This document shows, piece after piece, positions 48,637 to 60,355 of a stretch of DNA of 64,000 nt. The stretch comes from Micrococcales bacterium (lineage in GTDB: Bacteria > Actinomycetota > Actinomycetes > Actinomycetales > Cellulomonadaceae). The DNA lies in the NCBI GenBank assembly GCA_009785115.1, contig WQWY01000013.1, positions 18,110-82,109 on the forward strand, given 5' to 3'. Each line of letters opens with the position of its first letter. Within the stretch, counting starts at the first letter, position 1. A program made the translations under genes and the position numbers. The notes under the pieces are model-generated. The model had not been told where the DNA came from and made no database searches. It saw nothing but the letters and a program-made list of their open reading frames with translations.

Positions 48637-49215
48637 TCAGCCGCGCGGCCTGAGCGCCACGACGCCCTCCGGCAGCGGCGGCAGACCGGCGGCCTGGCAC
48701 AGCAGCCCGGTCCAGACGTTCAGGTGGGGGCTGAGATCCTCGGTGGCCGAGGTCCAGGAGGCGCGGATCTCCAGCTCGGTCTGCTCCTCGCGCTCCGACA
48801 GAGACCCGAACGTCTGCGACAGCACACGGGTGACGGTGCCCCCGGCGGTCTGCGGGTCGATCCCGCTCGAGCTCAGCGCGTCGGTGAGCCAGCTCCACGC
48901 CACCTCGGCCATCAGCGGGTCGGTGCCGACCTCGGGCTCGATCGGAGCTCGCACCAGGGTGACCAGGCGGAAGCACCCCTCCCACGCGTCGTTGCCCGCA
49001 GGGTCGTAGAGGACGACGAAGCGACCCGAGGCGAGGTCTTGCGCCGTGATCGAGCGGCGTGCGGAGCGGACCTCAGCGGTCAGCGCCGCGCTGAACGGGG
49101 CGATCCGGGTGGGCCCGGGCACCTCGTCGAGGATGATCTCGGCCCGCGGGGTCACGGTGCGCAGCGAACGCAGCGCACGGATGAACTCGTCGGGCACGTC
49201 GTCCGGGCGGTCCAC
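48637..49215 (-). CDS. DUF3000 family protein
   Basis: This 192-residue protein matches the actinobacterial DUF3000 family: PDEFIRALRSLRTVTPRAEI, GRFVVLYDPAGNDAWEGCFRLV, AWSWLTDAL and RASWTS...HLNVWTGLLC. Function is unknown. GTG 49215 gives the usual start (MDRPDDVP); the open frame extends to 49620 but that part reads as non-coding. It lies 68 bp upstream of the LuxR-type gene on the same strand. Confidence 0.86.
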   Translation of the reverse strand: MDRPDDVPDEFIRALRSLRTVTPRAEIILDEVPGPTRIAPFSAALTAEVRSARRSITAQDLASGRFVVLYDPAGNDAWEGCFRLVTLVRAPIEPEVGTDPLMAEVAWSWLTDALSSSGIDPQTAGGTVTRVLSQTFGSLSEREEQTELEIRASWTSATEDLSPHLNVWTGLLCQAAGLPPLPEGVVALRPRG

Positions 49216-49313
49216 CTCTTCAGGGTAGGCGGCACGGGTCTCGCACCCGAGCTTCGGCGCGCCGTCGCCGCCCTGGTCAGGAACACCGCCGACGACCAGG
49301 AGCGCCGCAGGTG

Positions 49314-50300
49314 TCAGGGACGACGCAGAGCCCGGTGCAGCCGCTTGGCCGCCGGTGCTCCGACCTGCCACAGCCGGTAGGTGGGGCCGAACGGCACGTC
49401 GAACGCCCGCACCAACGGGGTCTCGTGCCGGGCCCAGCCGCGCTTGAACTCCGAGATGCCGTCGTTGAGCAGGCCGTTGAGGTCGTACTCGCGCAGACCG
49501 CGCTCCTTCATCAGCGACCACGCGTGCCACTTCAGCGCATAGTTCGCGTTGAGGCGCTGGCCCGCGTCGGTCGCGCCCGCGTACAGCTCGAACGCGGTGG
49601 CGTCGCTCGCGGCCAGCCACATGAACGCGACCGGCGTCTGCCCGTCGAACGCGGCGATCACGGGCGAGTGTCGGGCACCGAGCTCGGTGCGGACCCGTCG
49701 GTAGTAGGAGTCCGGGTGGAGGGCGAAACCAGCCCGCGCCGCGACCTGGTGATAGACCTCCACGATCGTGTCGATCTCCTCGTCGGTGACCTCGCGCACC
49801 ACCAGGTCGCCCCGCAGCGCCTTGCGCACGCGCTGCCTGGCGCCCTGCTTCATGTCCGCCATCAGGTCGTCAGCCGGGCGGGTCAGGTCGACGATCAGCG
49901 TGTCGGGCAGCAGCACCCGCTCGGTGGCCGGGCGCGCGCCGGGCACGTCGAGCACCGTCTCGCGCGGCCACGGCGGTTCCACCGTGATGCCGATCCCGCC
50001 GACGTGGTCCCGCGTCCAGTCGACCACGGCCCGGGTGACGGCGCTGCGGACGCCCTCGTCGGCCACCGCGGGGCCGCGCGGCACGTACGAGAGGCGACGC
50101 AGCGGCCAGGGCAGGCTTCGCACGAGCACCTGAGCCGCGCCCACGGTCGTCTCGTCGTCGTGGACCAGCACCCGGTGAGCCGTCCAGGCCCCGGCCGCCT
50201 TCACCTCCCCCCAGCCCCACAGCTGCAACGGGTGGCCGCCGAGGGCCGAGATCTCTGCGTCCCAGACGGCGGGATCGGTGACCGGGGTGATCGCGAGCAC
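49314..50300 (-). CDS. FemX/FemAB-family aminoacyl transferase
   Basis: This 328-residue protein has the two GNAT-like folds of FemABX enzymes: LQLWGWGEVKAAGAW, YVPRGPAVADEGV, a MKQGARQRVRKAL stretch, and the C-terminal YAGATDAGQRLNANYALKWHAW...YDLNGLLNDGISEFKRGW. Fem proteins add amino acids from aminoacyl-tRNA to the peptidoglycan stem. Next to two ATP-grasp ligases, it is a good candidate for adding the first L-residue of an interpeptide bridge. GTG 50300 follows TAGGAT by 6 nt (leaderless). Confidence 0.88.
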   Translation of the reverse strand: MLAITPVTDPAVWDAEISALGGHPLQLWGWGEVKAAGAWTAHRVLVHDDETTVGAAQVLVRSLPWPLRRLSYVPRGPAVADEGVRSAVTRAVVDWTRDHVGGIGITVEPPWPRETVLDVPGARPATERVLLPDTLIVDLTRPADDLMADMKQGARQRVRKALRGDLVVREVTDEEIDTIVEVYHQVAARAGFALHPDSYYRRVRTELGARHSPVIAAFDGQTPVAFMWLAASDATAFELYAGATDAGQRLNANYALKWHAWSLMKERGLREYDLNGLLNDGISEFKRGWARHETPLVRAFDVPFGPTYRLWQVGAPAAKRLHRALRRP

Positions 50301-50306
50301 CGCTGC

Positions 50307-50312
50307 ATCCTA
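50307..50312 (-). promoter_or_regulatory. -10 box of the FemX-like gene, leaderless arrangement
   Basis: Minus-strand TAGGAT ends 6 nt before the GTG at 50300. In the same 97-bp gap TAGACT (50355-50360) is a likely plus-strand -10 for the ATP-grasp gene at 50398. Confidence 0.6.
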
Positions 50313-50397
50313 GGGCTCACCCCACAGCCTGCGCACCGAGATCGTGGGCACCCCTAGACTCGCCGCAGCGCCTCGTGCACCACGGACCGGAGACCTC

Positions 50398-51663
50398 ATG
50401 CCCCCCGCCTCGAGCACCACCGACCTGCTGCCCGTCTTCGTCGGCGGAGACATCGGCATCTACGGGCTCGCTCGAGCCTTCCACGAGGCCTACGGCTGCC
50501 GGGCCGTCGCGGTCTCCCAGGTGGCGACCCGGGCGGTGCAGGGCTCGAGCTTCGTGACCAACGTGGTGGTGCCCGGCCTGGACGACGAGCAGGTGCTGCT
50601 CACCACGCTCGAGAAGATCGCCGCCGACCACCCTGACCGCACGCTCGTGCTGCTGACCAACGCCGACTGGTACGTGCGGACCATCGTGGACAACGCCGAG
50701 CGGCTGGGGCACCACTACCTGATGCCGTTCTGCGCACCCGACGTGCTCGAGCAGGTCTCGACCAAGGACGGGTTCGCGCAGGTGTGCGAGCGGTTGGGCA
50801 TCCCCACGCCCGCGACGGTGCCGGTGAACATCGCCGCGCTGCGGGCCGCCGGTGGTCGGGAGGCGATCGCCGCGCTGAGGGTCGGCCTGGACTTCCCCGT
50901 GATCGCCAAGCCGGCGTCGTCGGCCGAGCACTACTACCTGACGATGCCCGGCAAGAAGAAGCTCGACCACCTGGCCACGAGGGCCGACCTGGACGACCTG
51001 CTGGGCAGGCTGCTGGACGCCGGGTACGAGGGCACCTACCTGGTGCAGGACGCGATCCCGGGTGACGAGACGCAGATGCGCTCGCTGACCGCCTACCGCG
51101 ACACCCGTGGCAAGGTGACCCTGCTGGCCACCGGCAGGGTGCTGCTCGAGGAGCACACCCCGGGTGCGCTGGGCATCCCCGCGGCGATCCTCACCGAGGC
51201 GTACGACGACGCGATGGACGCCGCGACGCGGTTCCTCGACGAGACCGGCTACGTGGGCTTCGCGAACTTCGACTACAAGCTGGACCCACGCACCGGCCAG
51301 CACGTCTACTTCGAGATGAACCCCCGGATCGGGCGCAACAACTACTACGTCACCGCCGCCGGGGCCAACCCTGCCCGCGCCGTGGTGGCCGACCTGGTCG
51401 AGCGCCGCTCGACCGAGACCGTGCGCGGCACCGCCGAGGCGCTGTACTGCGTCGTCCCGTTCCGCCTGCTGCTGCGGTACGTCCTCGACCCTGACCTGAG
51501 GGGGCGGCTGCGCCGCGTCCGGCGAGAGGGTCGCCTGGTGCACCCGTTGCGCTACGCCGCCGACGCGAGCCTGAGGCGACGCTATGTGGTCATGGGTGTC
51601 ACGCAGGTGTACCGGCGGAAATATCGCCAGTACTACCCCCGGCCGACCTCGGGTGGTTTCTGA
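50398..51663 (+). CDS. ATP-grasp ligase, D-aspartate-ligase-like (copy 1)
   Basis: This 421-residue protein has an N-terminal Rossmann-like part (LLPVFVGGDIGIYGLARAFH) and a C-terminal ATP-grasp fold with FPVIAKPASS, LVQDAIPGDETQMRSLTAYRD and the metal-binding EMNPRIGRNNYYVT. The layout matches carboxylate-amine ligases such as the E. faecium D-aspartate ligase Asl, which adds D-Asp to the stem peptide Lys. It shares most of its sequence with the next gene, so they are a tandem duplication. ATG 50398 (MPPASSTT) is the start; the gene overlaps the next as TGATG. Confidence 0.85.
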   Translation: MPPASSTTDLLPVFVGGDIGIYGLARAFHEAYGCRAVAVSQVATRAVQGSSFVTNVVVPGLDDEQVLLTTLEKIAADHPDRTLVLLTNADWYVRTIVDNAERLGHHYLMPFCAPDVLEQVSTKDGFAQVCERLGIPTPATVPVNIAALRAAGGREAIAALRVGLDFPVIAKPASSAEHYYLTMPGKKKLDHLATRADLDDLLGRLLDAGYEGTYLVQDAIPGDETQMRSLTAYRDTRGKVTLLATGRVLLEEHTPGALGIPAAILTEAYDDAMDAATRFLDETGYVGFANFDYKLDPRTGQHVYFEMNPRIGRNNYYVTAAGANPARAVVADLVERRSTETVRGTAEALYCVVPFRLLLRYVLDPDLRGRLRRVRREGRLVHPLRYAADASLRRRYVVMGVTQVYRRKYRQYYPRPTSGGF

Positions 51664-52916
51664 TGCACGCTGACCTGCTCCCGGTCGCCGTCGGTGGGGA
51701 CCTCGGTGCCTACTCGCTGGTCCGTGCCTTCCACGAGGCGTACGGGTGCGAGGCGGTCTGGGTGACCCCGAGAGTCACCCATGCCTTTCAGCACTCGTCG
51801 CTGATCGCCGCCACGGTGGTGGTACCTGGTCTGGAAGACCCCGAGGTGCTGATGGAGACCCTGGAACGGGTCGCGGCCCAGCACCCTGACCGCACCCTGG
51901 TGCTGCTGACCAACACCGACTGGTACGTGCGGGCCGTCGTGGACGACGCCGAGCGGCTGTCGAAGCGCTACCTCTTGCCCTACTGCTCCGCCGAGGCGCT
52001 CGAGCAGGTGGGGAACAAGGACAAGTTCGCGCAGGTGTGCGAGCGCCTGGGCATCCCCACGCCCGCGACGGTGCCGGTCGACATCGCCGCGCTGCGCGCT
52101 GACGGCGGGCGAGACGCGATCGTCGCGCTGAAGGTCGACCTGGACTTCCCCGTGGTCGCCAAGCCGGCGTCGACCGCCCAGTACGAGTACCTGACCATGG
52201 ACGGCAAGCAGAAGGTGGACCACCTGGCCACGAGGGCCGACCTGGACGACCTGCTGGGCAGGCTGCTGGACGCTGGATATGAGGGCACCTTCCTGGTGCA
52301 GGACATCATCCCGGGCGACGAGACGCACATGCGCTCGCTCACGGTCTACCGCGACACCCGGGGGAAGATCACGATGCTGGCCTCCGGTCAGGTGCTGCTC
52401 GAAGAGCACGCGCCGGGCATGATCGGCAACCCGGCGGCCATCCTCACCATGCCCTACGACGACGCGGCCGACGCGACGAGGCGCATCCTGGACGAGATCG
52501 GCTACGTCGGTTTCGCCGACGTCGACTTCAAGCTGGACCCGCGCACCGGTCAGCACGTCTACTTCGAGATGAACCCCCGGATCGGGCGGAACAACTACTT
52601 CGTCACCGCGACCGGGGCGAGCCCTGCCCGTGCCGTGGTGGCCGACCTGGTCGAGGGCCGCTCACCCGACCCGGTGGAGCCCGCGAGCCAGATGCTGTTC
52701 TGCGTGGTGCCGTTCCGTCTGCTGCTGCGCTACATCACCGACCCTGACCTCAAGGCCCGGCTGCGGCAGGCCAAGCGGGCCGGGCGCCTCGCGCACCCGT
52801 TGCGCTACGCCGCCGACGCGAGCCTGAGGCGCCGGTACGTGGTCGAGGGTGTGACCGCGTCCTACTGGCGCAAGTACCTGCGGTACTACCCCCGGCCGAC
52901 GGCGGACGGGTTCTGA
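51663..52916 (+). CDS. ATP-grasp ligase, D-aspartate-ligase-like (copy 2)
   Basis: This 417-residue paralogue of the preceding gene keeps the same motifs (LLPVAVGGDLGAYSLVRAFH, FPVVAKPAST, EMNPRIGRNNYFVT) and a near-identical C-terminus (HPLRYAADASLRRRYV). Differences lie in substrate-facing stretches such as YEYLTMDGKQ against HYYLTMPGKK, so the two copies may add different residues. The start overlaps the copy-1 stop by one base (TGATG), implying co-translation. Confidence 0.85.
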   Translation: MHADLLPVAVGGDLGAYSLVRAFHEAYGCEAVWVTPRVTHAFQHSSLIAATVVVPGLEDPEVLMETLERVAAQHPDRTLVLLTNTDWYVRAVVDDAERLSKRYLLPYCSAEALEQVGNKDKFAQVCERLGIPTPATVPVDIAALRADGGRDAIVALKVDLDFPVVAKPASTAQYEYLTMDGKQKVDHLATRADLDDLLGRLLDAGYEGTFLVQDIIPGDETHMRSLTVYRDTRGKITMLASGQVLLEEHAPGMIGNPAAILTMPYDDAADATRRILDEIGYVGFADVDFKLDPRTGQHVYFEMNPRIGRNNYFVTATGASPARAVVADLVEGRSPDPVEPASQMLFCVVPFRLLLRYITDPDLKARLRQAKRAGRLAHPLRYAADASLRRRYVVEGVTASYWRKYLRYYPRPTADGF

Positions 52917-53020
52917 GCGGCCCGCCCCTCGCGACAGGCAGACGCTGCGTGACGACGGGCCGGTACGGCGCCGAGAGCGGGCGCTCTGGTGGCTCGGCCT
53001 GGGGGTCAGCTCTGGGTGGT

Positions 53021-53500
53021 TCAGCCCAGCACGGAGGTGCCTGAGTACAGGTGCAGCACCGGGACCTGGAGCCGGGCGCGCGCCTTGGAGGCCCAGTCGG
53101 TGCGCAGGGTGTCTTCGATCAGGTGCGGGTAGGTGATGACGACGACCTCGCGCGCGTCGGTGTCGGTGATGCTCGCGGCCAGCGTGGGCATCGGGTCGTC
53201 GTCGGTGATCTGCCCGGTCGCGGCGACGCCGGCCTCACGCAGCCGGGCGAGGCTGGTCTCCAGCCGTTCGTGAGCTGTGGTGCGAGCCTGGGTCGGTGTC
53301 GGCTCCAGGCCGCGCACCCGGCGCAGCGCCCCGGCGACGTCACCCAGGCCGAGATCGTCCAGCACCGTGGCCAGCAGCGGCTGGTCGGTGTCGGCGGGCA
53401 CGAGCACCGTGCACGTCATGTCGGGGTGCAGGCTGAGCAGGTGGGCGACGTCGGCGTCAGCGAGAGCGTCCTCGGTGAGGATCACGATGGGGGCGGTCAC
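53021..53500 (-). CDS. UspA-like small protein
   Basis: This 159-residue protein has the alternating strand/helix pattern of universal stress proteins: APIVILTEDALADADVAHLLSLHP at the start, ITDDDPMPTLAASITDTDAREVVVITYPHL in the middle, and RLQVPVLHLYSGTSVLG at the end. The ATP-binding G-2x-G-9x-G(S/T) motif is not complete, so nucleotide binding is doubtful. Function unknown. It is divergent from zapE. Confidence 0.72.
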   Translation of the reverse strand: MTAPIVILTEDALADADVAHLLSLHPDMTCTVLVPADTDQPLLATVLDDLGLGDVAGALRRVRGLEPTPTQARTTAHERLETSLARLREAGVAATGQITDDDPMPTLAASITDTDAREVVVITYPHLIEDTLRTDWASKARARLQVPVLHLYSGTSVLG

Positions 53501-53553
53501 GGGAGGAGCCTACGTATCTGGTGAGGGGATGACGCTCCCGGCGCGCGGTGACC

Positions 53554-53559
53554 TATCCT
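53554..53559 (+). promoter_or_regulatory. -10 box of zapE, leaderless arrangement
   Basis: TATCCT ends 7 nt before the GTG at 53567; no ribosome-binding site is seen. Confidence 0.5.
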
Positions 53560-53566
53560 TGCCGCC

Positions 53567-54622
53567 GTGACATCCGACCAACCTGCCGGGCGGCTCGTCG
53601 ACCGCTTCCCACGGGTTCCGGTCGACCGTCTGGTCGCCCAGCTCGAGCCGCCTCGGCACTTCGAGCAGGCGTCCTTCGAGTCGTACCACGCCGACCCGGC
53701 CCACCCGAGCCAGGCTGCCGCGCGGGCTCGGCTGCGTGAGATCGCCTACGAGATCACCCGCACCTCCTCCCGGGGGCTGCTCGCACGGCGCCGCCGCACC
53801 ACACCACCCGCGGTGTACCTCGACGGAGGGTTCGGCGTGGGCAAGACCCACCTGCTCGCTTCGCTGGCCCACACCGTGGGGCGCCGTCAGGCGGTCTTCG
53901 GCACCTTCGTGGAGTACACCCACCTGGTCGGGGTGCTCGGGTTCTCCGCCACGGTGGACGCGCTGGCGGCGCACCGCCTGGTCGCGATCGACGAGTTCGA
54001 GCTCGACGACCCGGGCGACACGCTCATCATCACCCGACTCGTCCGTGAGCTGGCCGACCAGGGGGTCGCCGTCGCGGCGACCTCCAACACCCTGCCGGAG
54101 GCGCTGGGGGAGGGCCGCTTCGCCGCCGAGGACTTCGTCCGGGAGATCCAGGCTCTGGCGTCCCGGTTCGAGGTGCTGCGGATCGACGGTGAGGACTACC
54201 GCCACCGCGCGGTGGTCACCGACATGCCCCCGCTGCCTGACGACGTCATCGCGGCGCTGGTCGGTGAGCGTCCCGGTGCCACGCTGGACGACTTCACCGC
54301 GCTCGAAGACCACCTCGCCCAGGTGCACCCCTCACGCTATGGGGCGCTCCTGGACGACGTCACCCTCGTCGGGTTCACAGGGGTGCGCCCGGTGCTCGAC
54401 CAGGCCCGTGCGCTGCGCCTGGTGGTGCTCGTCGACCGCCTCTACGACCGCGACATCCCCGTGCTGCTCGGCGGCACCGGTGAGCACGGCCTGTTCAGCC
54501 CCGAGATGCTGCGCGGCGGCTACCGCAAGAAGTACTACCGCGCCCTCTCCCGCCTGGGCGCCCTGGCCGCCGAGGGCGCCGCGTTGGCCTCAGCGACGAC
54601 AGACAGGGTGTCCCCCGCCTGA
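53567..54622 (+). CDS. zapE: Cell division protein ZapE (AFG1-like ATPase)
   Basis: This 351-residue P-loop ATPase has Walker A GGFGVGKTHLLAS, Walker B VAIDEFELDDPGDT, and the AFG1/ZapE segments ATSNTLPEALGEGRF and RFEVLRIDGEDYRHR. ZapE binds FtsZ in E. coli; actinobacterial copies are conserved but less studied. It converges with treY and only 21 bp separates the two ends. Confidence 0.93.
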   Translation: MTSDQPAGRLVDRFPRVPVDRLVAQLEPPRHFEQASFESYHADPAHPSQAAARARLREIAYEITRTSSRGLLARRRRTTPPAVYLDGGFGVGKTHLLASLAHTVGRRQAVFGTFVEYTHLVGVLGFSATVDALAAHRLVAIDEFELDDPGDTLIITRLVRELADQGVAVAATSNTLPEALGEGRFAAEDFVREIQALASRFEVLRIDGEDYRHRAVVTDMPPLPDDVIAALVGERPGATLDDFTALEDHLAQVHPSRYGALLDDVTLVGFTGVRPVLDQARALRLVVLVDRLYDRDIPVLLGGTGEHGLFSPEMLRGGYRKKYYRALSRLGALAAEGAALASATTDRVSPA

Positions 54623-54643
54623 GGCCTGCCCGCCAGCCGTGCG

Positions 54644-57220
54644 TCACGAGCCCGCCGGACGCACCAGCAGCGCCACGGGCAGGGTGTCGAGGAGGTCGGC
54701 GACCAGGCGCGTGCCGCCGGGGTGGTCGGTGTCGGTCAGCACGTCGTGCCAGGGGCCCTCGGGCAGGACGACCGTGTGGTCACGCCAGCCGCCCAGACGT
54801 TCCAGGGAGGCGGTGAGGCGGGTGGCGAGCACCACCACGCGCGGGTCGCCCGCCACGGTACGGGCGTAGGCCAGGGCGCTGTCAGAAGAGCGGGCCAGGG
54901 AGAGAACACCACCCTCTGGCCCGACGAAGACGTCGGGGAGGGCGCGGCGGGCGCGAAGAGCCCGTGAGGTGAGCAGCAGCTTCTCCTCGGCCAGGGTGCG
55001 GGCAGGTTCGCCGGAGTCGAGACGGTCGAGCGTCGCGGCTGAGGAGACCCAGCCGACCGGGCGACGGTTGTCCGGGTCGACCAGGGTCACGCCGGTGGTC
55101 TCGGTGCCCTGGTAGGTGTCGGCGACGCCCGGCAGGGTGAGCTGGAGCAGCTTCTGCCCCAAGGTGGTCGCGCGCACGCAGGTGCGGGTGCGCTCTTGCC
55201 AGTGTTCGAGCAGCGCGACCACCGTCGGGTCTGCCACAGCCTGGCGGGCGGTCTCGAGCACCGCCGCCTCGTAGCCGCTGTCGGGTCTGCTCCACGAGGT
55301 CACGGACTTCGCCTCGCGCATGGCCTTCGTGAGGTACTGCACGAGACGGTCGACGCTGATCGGGCCGTCGTCGGTCCACGTCCCGGCCAACGTCTGCCAG
55401 AGCACGTTCTCGGTCCGTCCGTCCACGGAGGCCTCACGGTAGCCCTGCGAGGCCCGGTGAAGATCGTCCACCAGGCGGCGCCAGGCCGTGGCGTGCTCGG
55501 AGATCACCGACAGGCGGGCGCGGACGTCCTCGCCGCGCTTGGTGTCGTGGGTCGAGGACGCCGTCATGCCGGCCGGGAACGTGGCGGCCATCTGGTCGGC
55601 CCACGTCAGCAGACCTTCCGGGGGCAGGAAGAAGCGCACCGGGTCGCCGCCCACCTCGCACAGCCCGATCAGCTCTGTCCAGCGGTAGAAGGCGGTGTCC
55701 TCCACCCCCTTGGCCTGCACCGGGCCGCACGTCTGCCCGAAACGGACCATCAGCTCCGACACCAGGTCGCTGAGCTCTGGGGTGTCGCCGCTCTGGCGGC
55801 CGAGCAGCAGGTCTACCAGCGCCGTCATGGTCTCGGCGCGGTCGTGGTCGAGGTGGGCTCGGGCCTGGTCGGCGGCGGTTTCCAGCACCGCGACCGACTC
55901 CGCCGGTGCCGGACGGTCAGGGGTGACGTAGGCGCGGTAGCGGTCCAGGGCCACGATCAGCTCGACCAGGCAGTCACGCAGGGCGTCCGTGCTGTGGTCG
56001 CGCAGGCGCGGCTCTTCGTGGCTGATCTTCGCCGCCAGCGTGGTGAGGCGCCGCACCTCGGTGCGGAGGTTCGTGTCCATGACCTCACGCTTGGCGTCGG
56101 CGACCAGGGTCCCGAACGCGTCGGGGGCGTCTCCGGCGAGCAGGTGCAGCACCGCACCCAGGTCACGCTGGCCGGCAGGGTCGACGAAGGTCTGCTGGAC
56201 CCGCCACAGCGCGTCATACCCGGTGGTGCCGGCGCAGGCCCAGTCGTCAGGCAGAGACTCATCGCCGCTGAGGATCTTCTCGGCCACCACCCAGGCCCCG
56301 CCGGTCGCCTCGCGCAGGCGCTCAAGATAGGCAGCGGGGTCCGCGAGGCCGTCCGGGTGGTCGACGCGCAGCCCGTCGACCTGCCCGGAGCGCACCAGCG
56401 AGACGACGAGATCGTGGGTCGCGGCGAACACCTCAGAGTCTTCGACCCGGAGCCCGACCAAGGTGCTCACGTCGAAGAAGCGGCGGTAGTTGAGCTCGTC
56501 GTCGGCGGCCTGTCGGGGAGCCAGGCGGTAGTGCTGACGTCGCAGCAGCTCGGGCAGCGGCAGGGCCTCGGTGCCAGGCCGCACCGGGAACACGTGCTCG
56601 CGGTAGCGCAGCAGCGGACCCAGGCCAGTCAGGCCCGGCTCAGTCGAGCTCGGCTCAGTCAGGCCCGATGCGGTCAGGCCCGGTTCAGACCGCACCACCT
56701 CGAGCTCGCCCGCGTCGATCGCCGCCCCGAGCCTGCCGTCGAGCACCGGCATCAGCAGGGCGCCGTCACCGGCGGGCCAGTCCAGGTCGAACCAGCGGGC
56801 GTACGGTGACGCCGGACCCTCCGCGAGCACCGACCACCACGCCCGGTTGTGCCATGCGGGTGTGGGCACCGCCATGTGGTTGGGCACGATGTCGAGCACG
56901 AGACCCAGCCCGTGCGCGCGGGCCGCGTCGCTCAGCCGGTCGAAGCCTGCCCGCCCGCCGAGGACGGGAGCGATCTCGTCGTGGTCCACCACGTCGTAGC
57001 CGTGCGTCGAGCCGGGTGCGGCGGTGAGGATGGGGGACAGGTACACGTGGGTCACGCCCAGCGACACCAGGTAGGGCAGGCGGTCGGTCGCGTCGTCGAA
57101 CGTCAGCCCGGGGCCGAGCTGGAGCCGGTAGGTGGACACCGGCACGGGTCGCCCTGGTGCCGGGAGGCGTGGAGCGGGCCCGCTCGTCGTGGTGTGCTGG
57201 CTCACGCTGCTCTGGTTCAC
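54644..57220 (-). CDS. treY: TreY, malto-oligosyltrehalose synthase
   Basis: This 858-residue GH13 enzyme turns the reducing-end alpha-1,4 bond of glucans into alpha-1,1, the first step of the TreYZ trehalose pathway. It has STYRLQLGPGLTFDDATDRLPYL, LGVTHVYLSPILTAAPGSTHGYDV, GLVLDIVPNHMA, and the GH13 acids in VDGLRVDHPDGLADP and WVVAEKIL. A short insertion near residue 180-195 (EPGLTASGLTEPSSTEPGL) is encoded by tandem repeats and is not typical. treZ is not in the window. GTG 57220 lies 14 bp after the glgX stop, so the two form an operon. Confidence 0.95.
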   Translation of the reverse strand: MNQSSVSQHTTTSGPAPRLPAPGRPVPVSTYRLQLGPGLTFDDATDRLPYLVSLGVTHVYLSPILTAAPGSTHGYDVVDHDEIAPVLGGRAGFDRLSDAARAHGLGLVLDIVPNHMAVPTPAWHNRAWWSVLAEGPASPYARWFDLDWPAGDGALLMPVLDGRLGAAIDAGELEVVRSEPGLTASGLTEPSSTEPGLTGLGPLLRYREHVFPVRPGTEALPLPELLRRQHYRLAPRQAADDELNYRRFFDVSTLVGLRVEDSEVFAATHDLVVSLVRSGQVDGLRVDHPDGLADPAAYLERLREATGGAWVVAEKILSGDESLPDDWACAGTTGYDALWRVQQTFVDPAGQRDLGAVLHLLAGDAPDAFGTLVADAKREVMDTNLRTEVRRLTTLAAKISHEEPRLRDHSTDALRDCLVELIVALDRYRAYVTPDRPAPAESVAVLETAADQARAHLDHDRAETMTALVDLLLGRQSGDTPELSDLVSELMVRFGQTCGPVQAKGVEDTAFYRWTELIGLCEVGGDPVRFFLPPEGLLTWADQMAATFPAGMTASSTHDTKRGEDVRARLSVISEHATAWRRLVDDLHRASQGYREASVDGRTENVLWQTLAGTWTDDGPISVDRLVQYLTKAMREAKSVTSWSRPDSGYEAAVLETARQAVADPTVVALLEHWQERTRTCVRATTLGQKLLQLTLPGVADTYQGTETTGVTLVDPDNRRPVGWVSSAATLDRLDSGEPARTLAEEKLLLTSRALRARRALPDVFVGPEGGVLSLARSSDSALAYARTVAGDPRVVVLATRLTASLERLGGWRDHTVVLPEGPWHDVLTDTDHPGGTRLVADLLDTLPVALLVRPAGS

Positions 57221-57233
57221 TCGGCAGCCTGTC

Positions 57234-59480
<2,247 letters not shown>

Positions 59481-59557
59481 CCCCCCACCTAACCAGGACA
59501 AAGGCGATGCCGCCCCTCCGTGAGCGGTGCTTCAGCCTGACGAGAGGTTTCCAGAGC

Positions 59558-60355
59558 TCAGACGACGGGGTCGGGCATCCAGGGGAGACAGGTCGTGGTT
59601 CCGGTCATCATCCAGCGGGTCATCCGGTAGAGGTCGCGTGTGGTGGCGGAACGTTGGTCGGCCAGGTGCGTCACCGGGATGGTCGCCACCGTGTCGAACA
59701 GGTTGAACGCGACATAGACGCGGATCACGCTCGTCAGCCTCTCGATGCGCCAGCCGTCGAGCCCCGGGGGCAGGCGCCAGGTGGGCAGCTCGGCCTTCAA
59801 CGTCGTCTCGATCAGCTCGACGGTCATGTCGAGCTCGGCGAGCCCCTCGGGGGACGAGTCTCGGGGGACCGCGTGCTTGGCGAACGTGGTGTGCAGAGAG
59901 GTGAGCGCTCCTTCCGGTGGGAGGTTCCGGGCGGCCCCGTGGAGCCCGTCGGTGACAGCCTCCCGACGGTCGGATGTCGAGAAGACCTGCCAGATGACGC
60001 GGATCGTCTCAGGGTCGTCGTCGAGGTTGCCCGTGCTTGGTACCAGAGCCAGGCTGCCTTCCTCGGCGTTGAGCACCAGCGCCTCGCACGCCTTGATGGC
60101 AGCGTCGACAGGCGGGTCCAGCACCGGGTCGTCCGGGGTGGGAAAGACGCACACGGCAATCTGGTGCATCGGGCGGATCACCTCACCGCCGCGGGCCAGC
60201 TTCCTCAGGAAGTCGACCAGCAGGAAGACTCGCCCGTGGAACAAGACCACGTGAGGCTCGTCGTCCTGCTGGACGGCAGCGATGATCTGATCGACCGTGC
60301 CACCCCAGCTCAACCAGGCGGCGAGGACGAGGGACCGAGGGACGGGAAGGGTCAT
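59558..60355 (-). CDS. Hypothetical protein, unknown function
   Basis: This 265-residue protein has no motif I recognise. It starts MTLPVPRSLVLAAWLSWGG, contains HVVLFHGRVFLLVDFLRKLA, and ends YRMTRWMMTGTTTCLPWMP. It has a balanced, soluble-looking composition, one hydrophobic N-terminal stretch and three Cys. GAGGG precedes the ATG. A minus-strand promoter may lie at 60430-60435 (TAGGGT). It faces away from the protease locus at its right and follows glgX on the same strand. Confidence 0.7.
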   Translation of the reverse strand: MTLPVPRSLVLAAWLSWGGTVDQIIAAVQQDDEPHVVLFHGRVFLLVDFLRKLARGGEVIRPMHQIAVCVFPTPDDPVLDPPVDAAIKACEALVLNAEEGSLALVPSTGNLDDDPETIRVIWQVFSTSDRREAVTDGLHGAARNLPPEGALTSLHTTFAKHAVPRDSSPEGLAELDMTVELIETTLKAELPTWRLPPGLDGWRIERLTSVIRVYVAFNLFDTVATIPVTHLADQRSATTRDLYRMTRWMMTGTTTCLPWMPDPVV

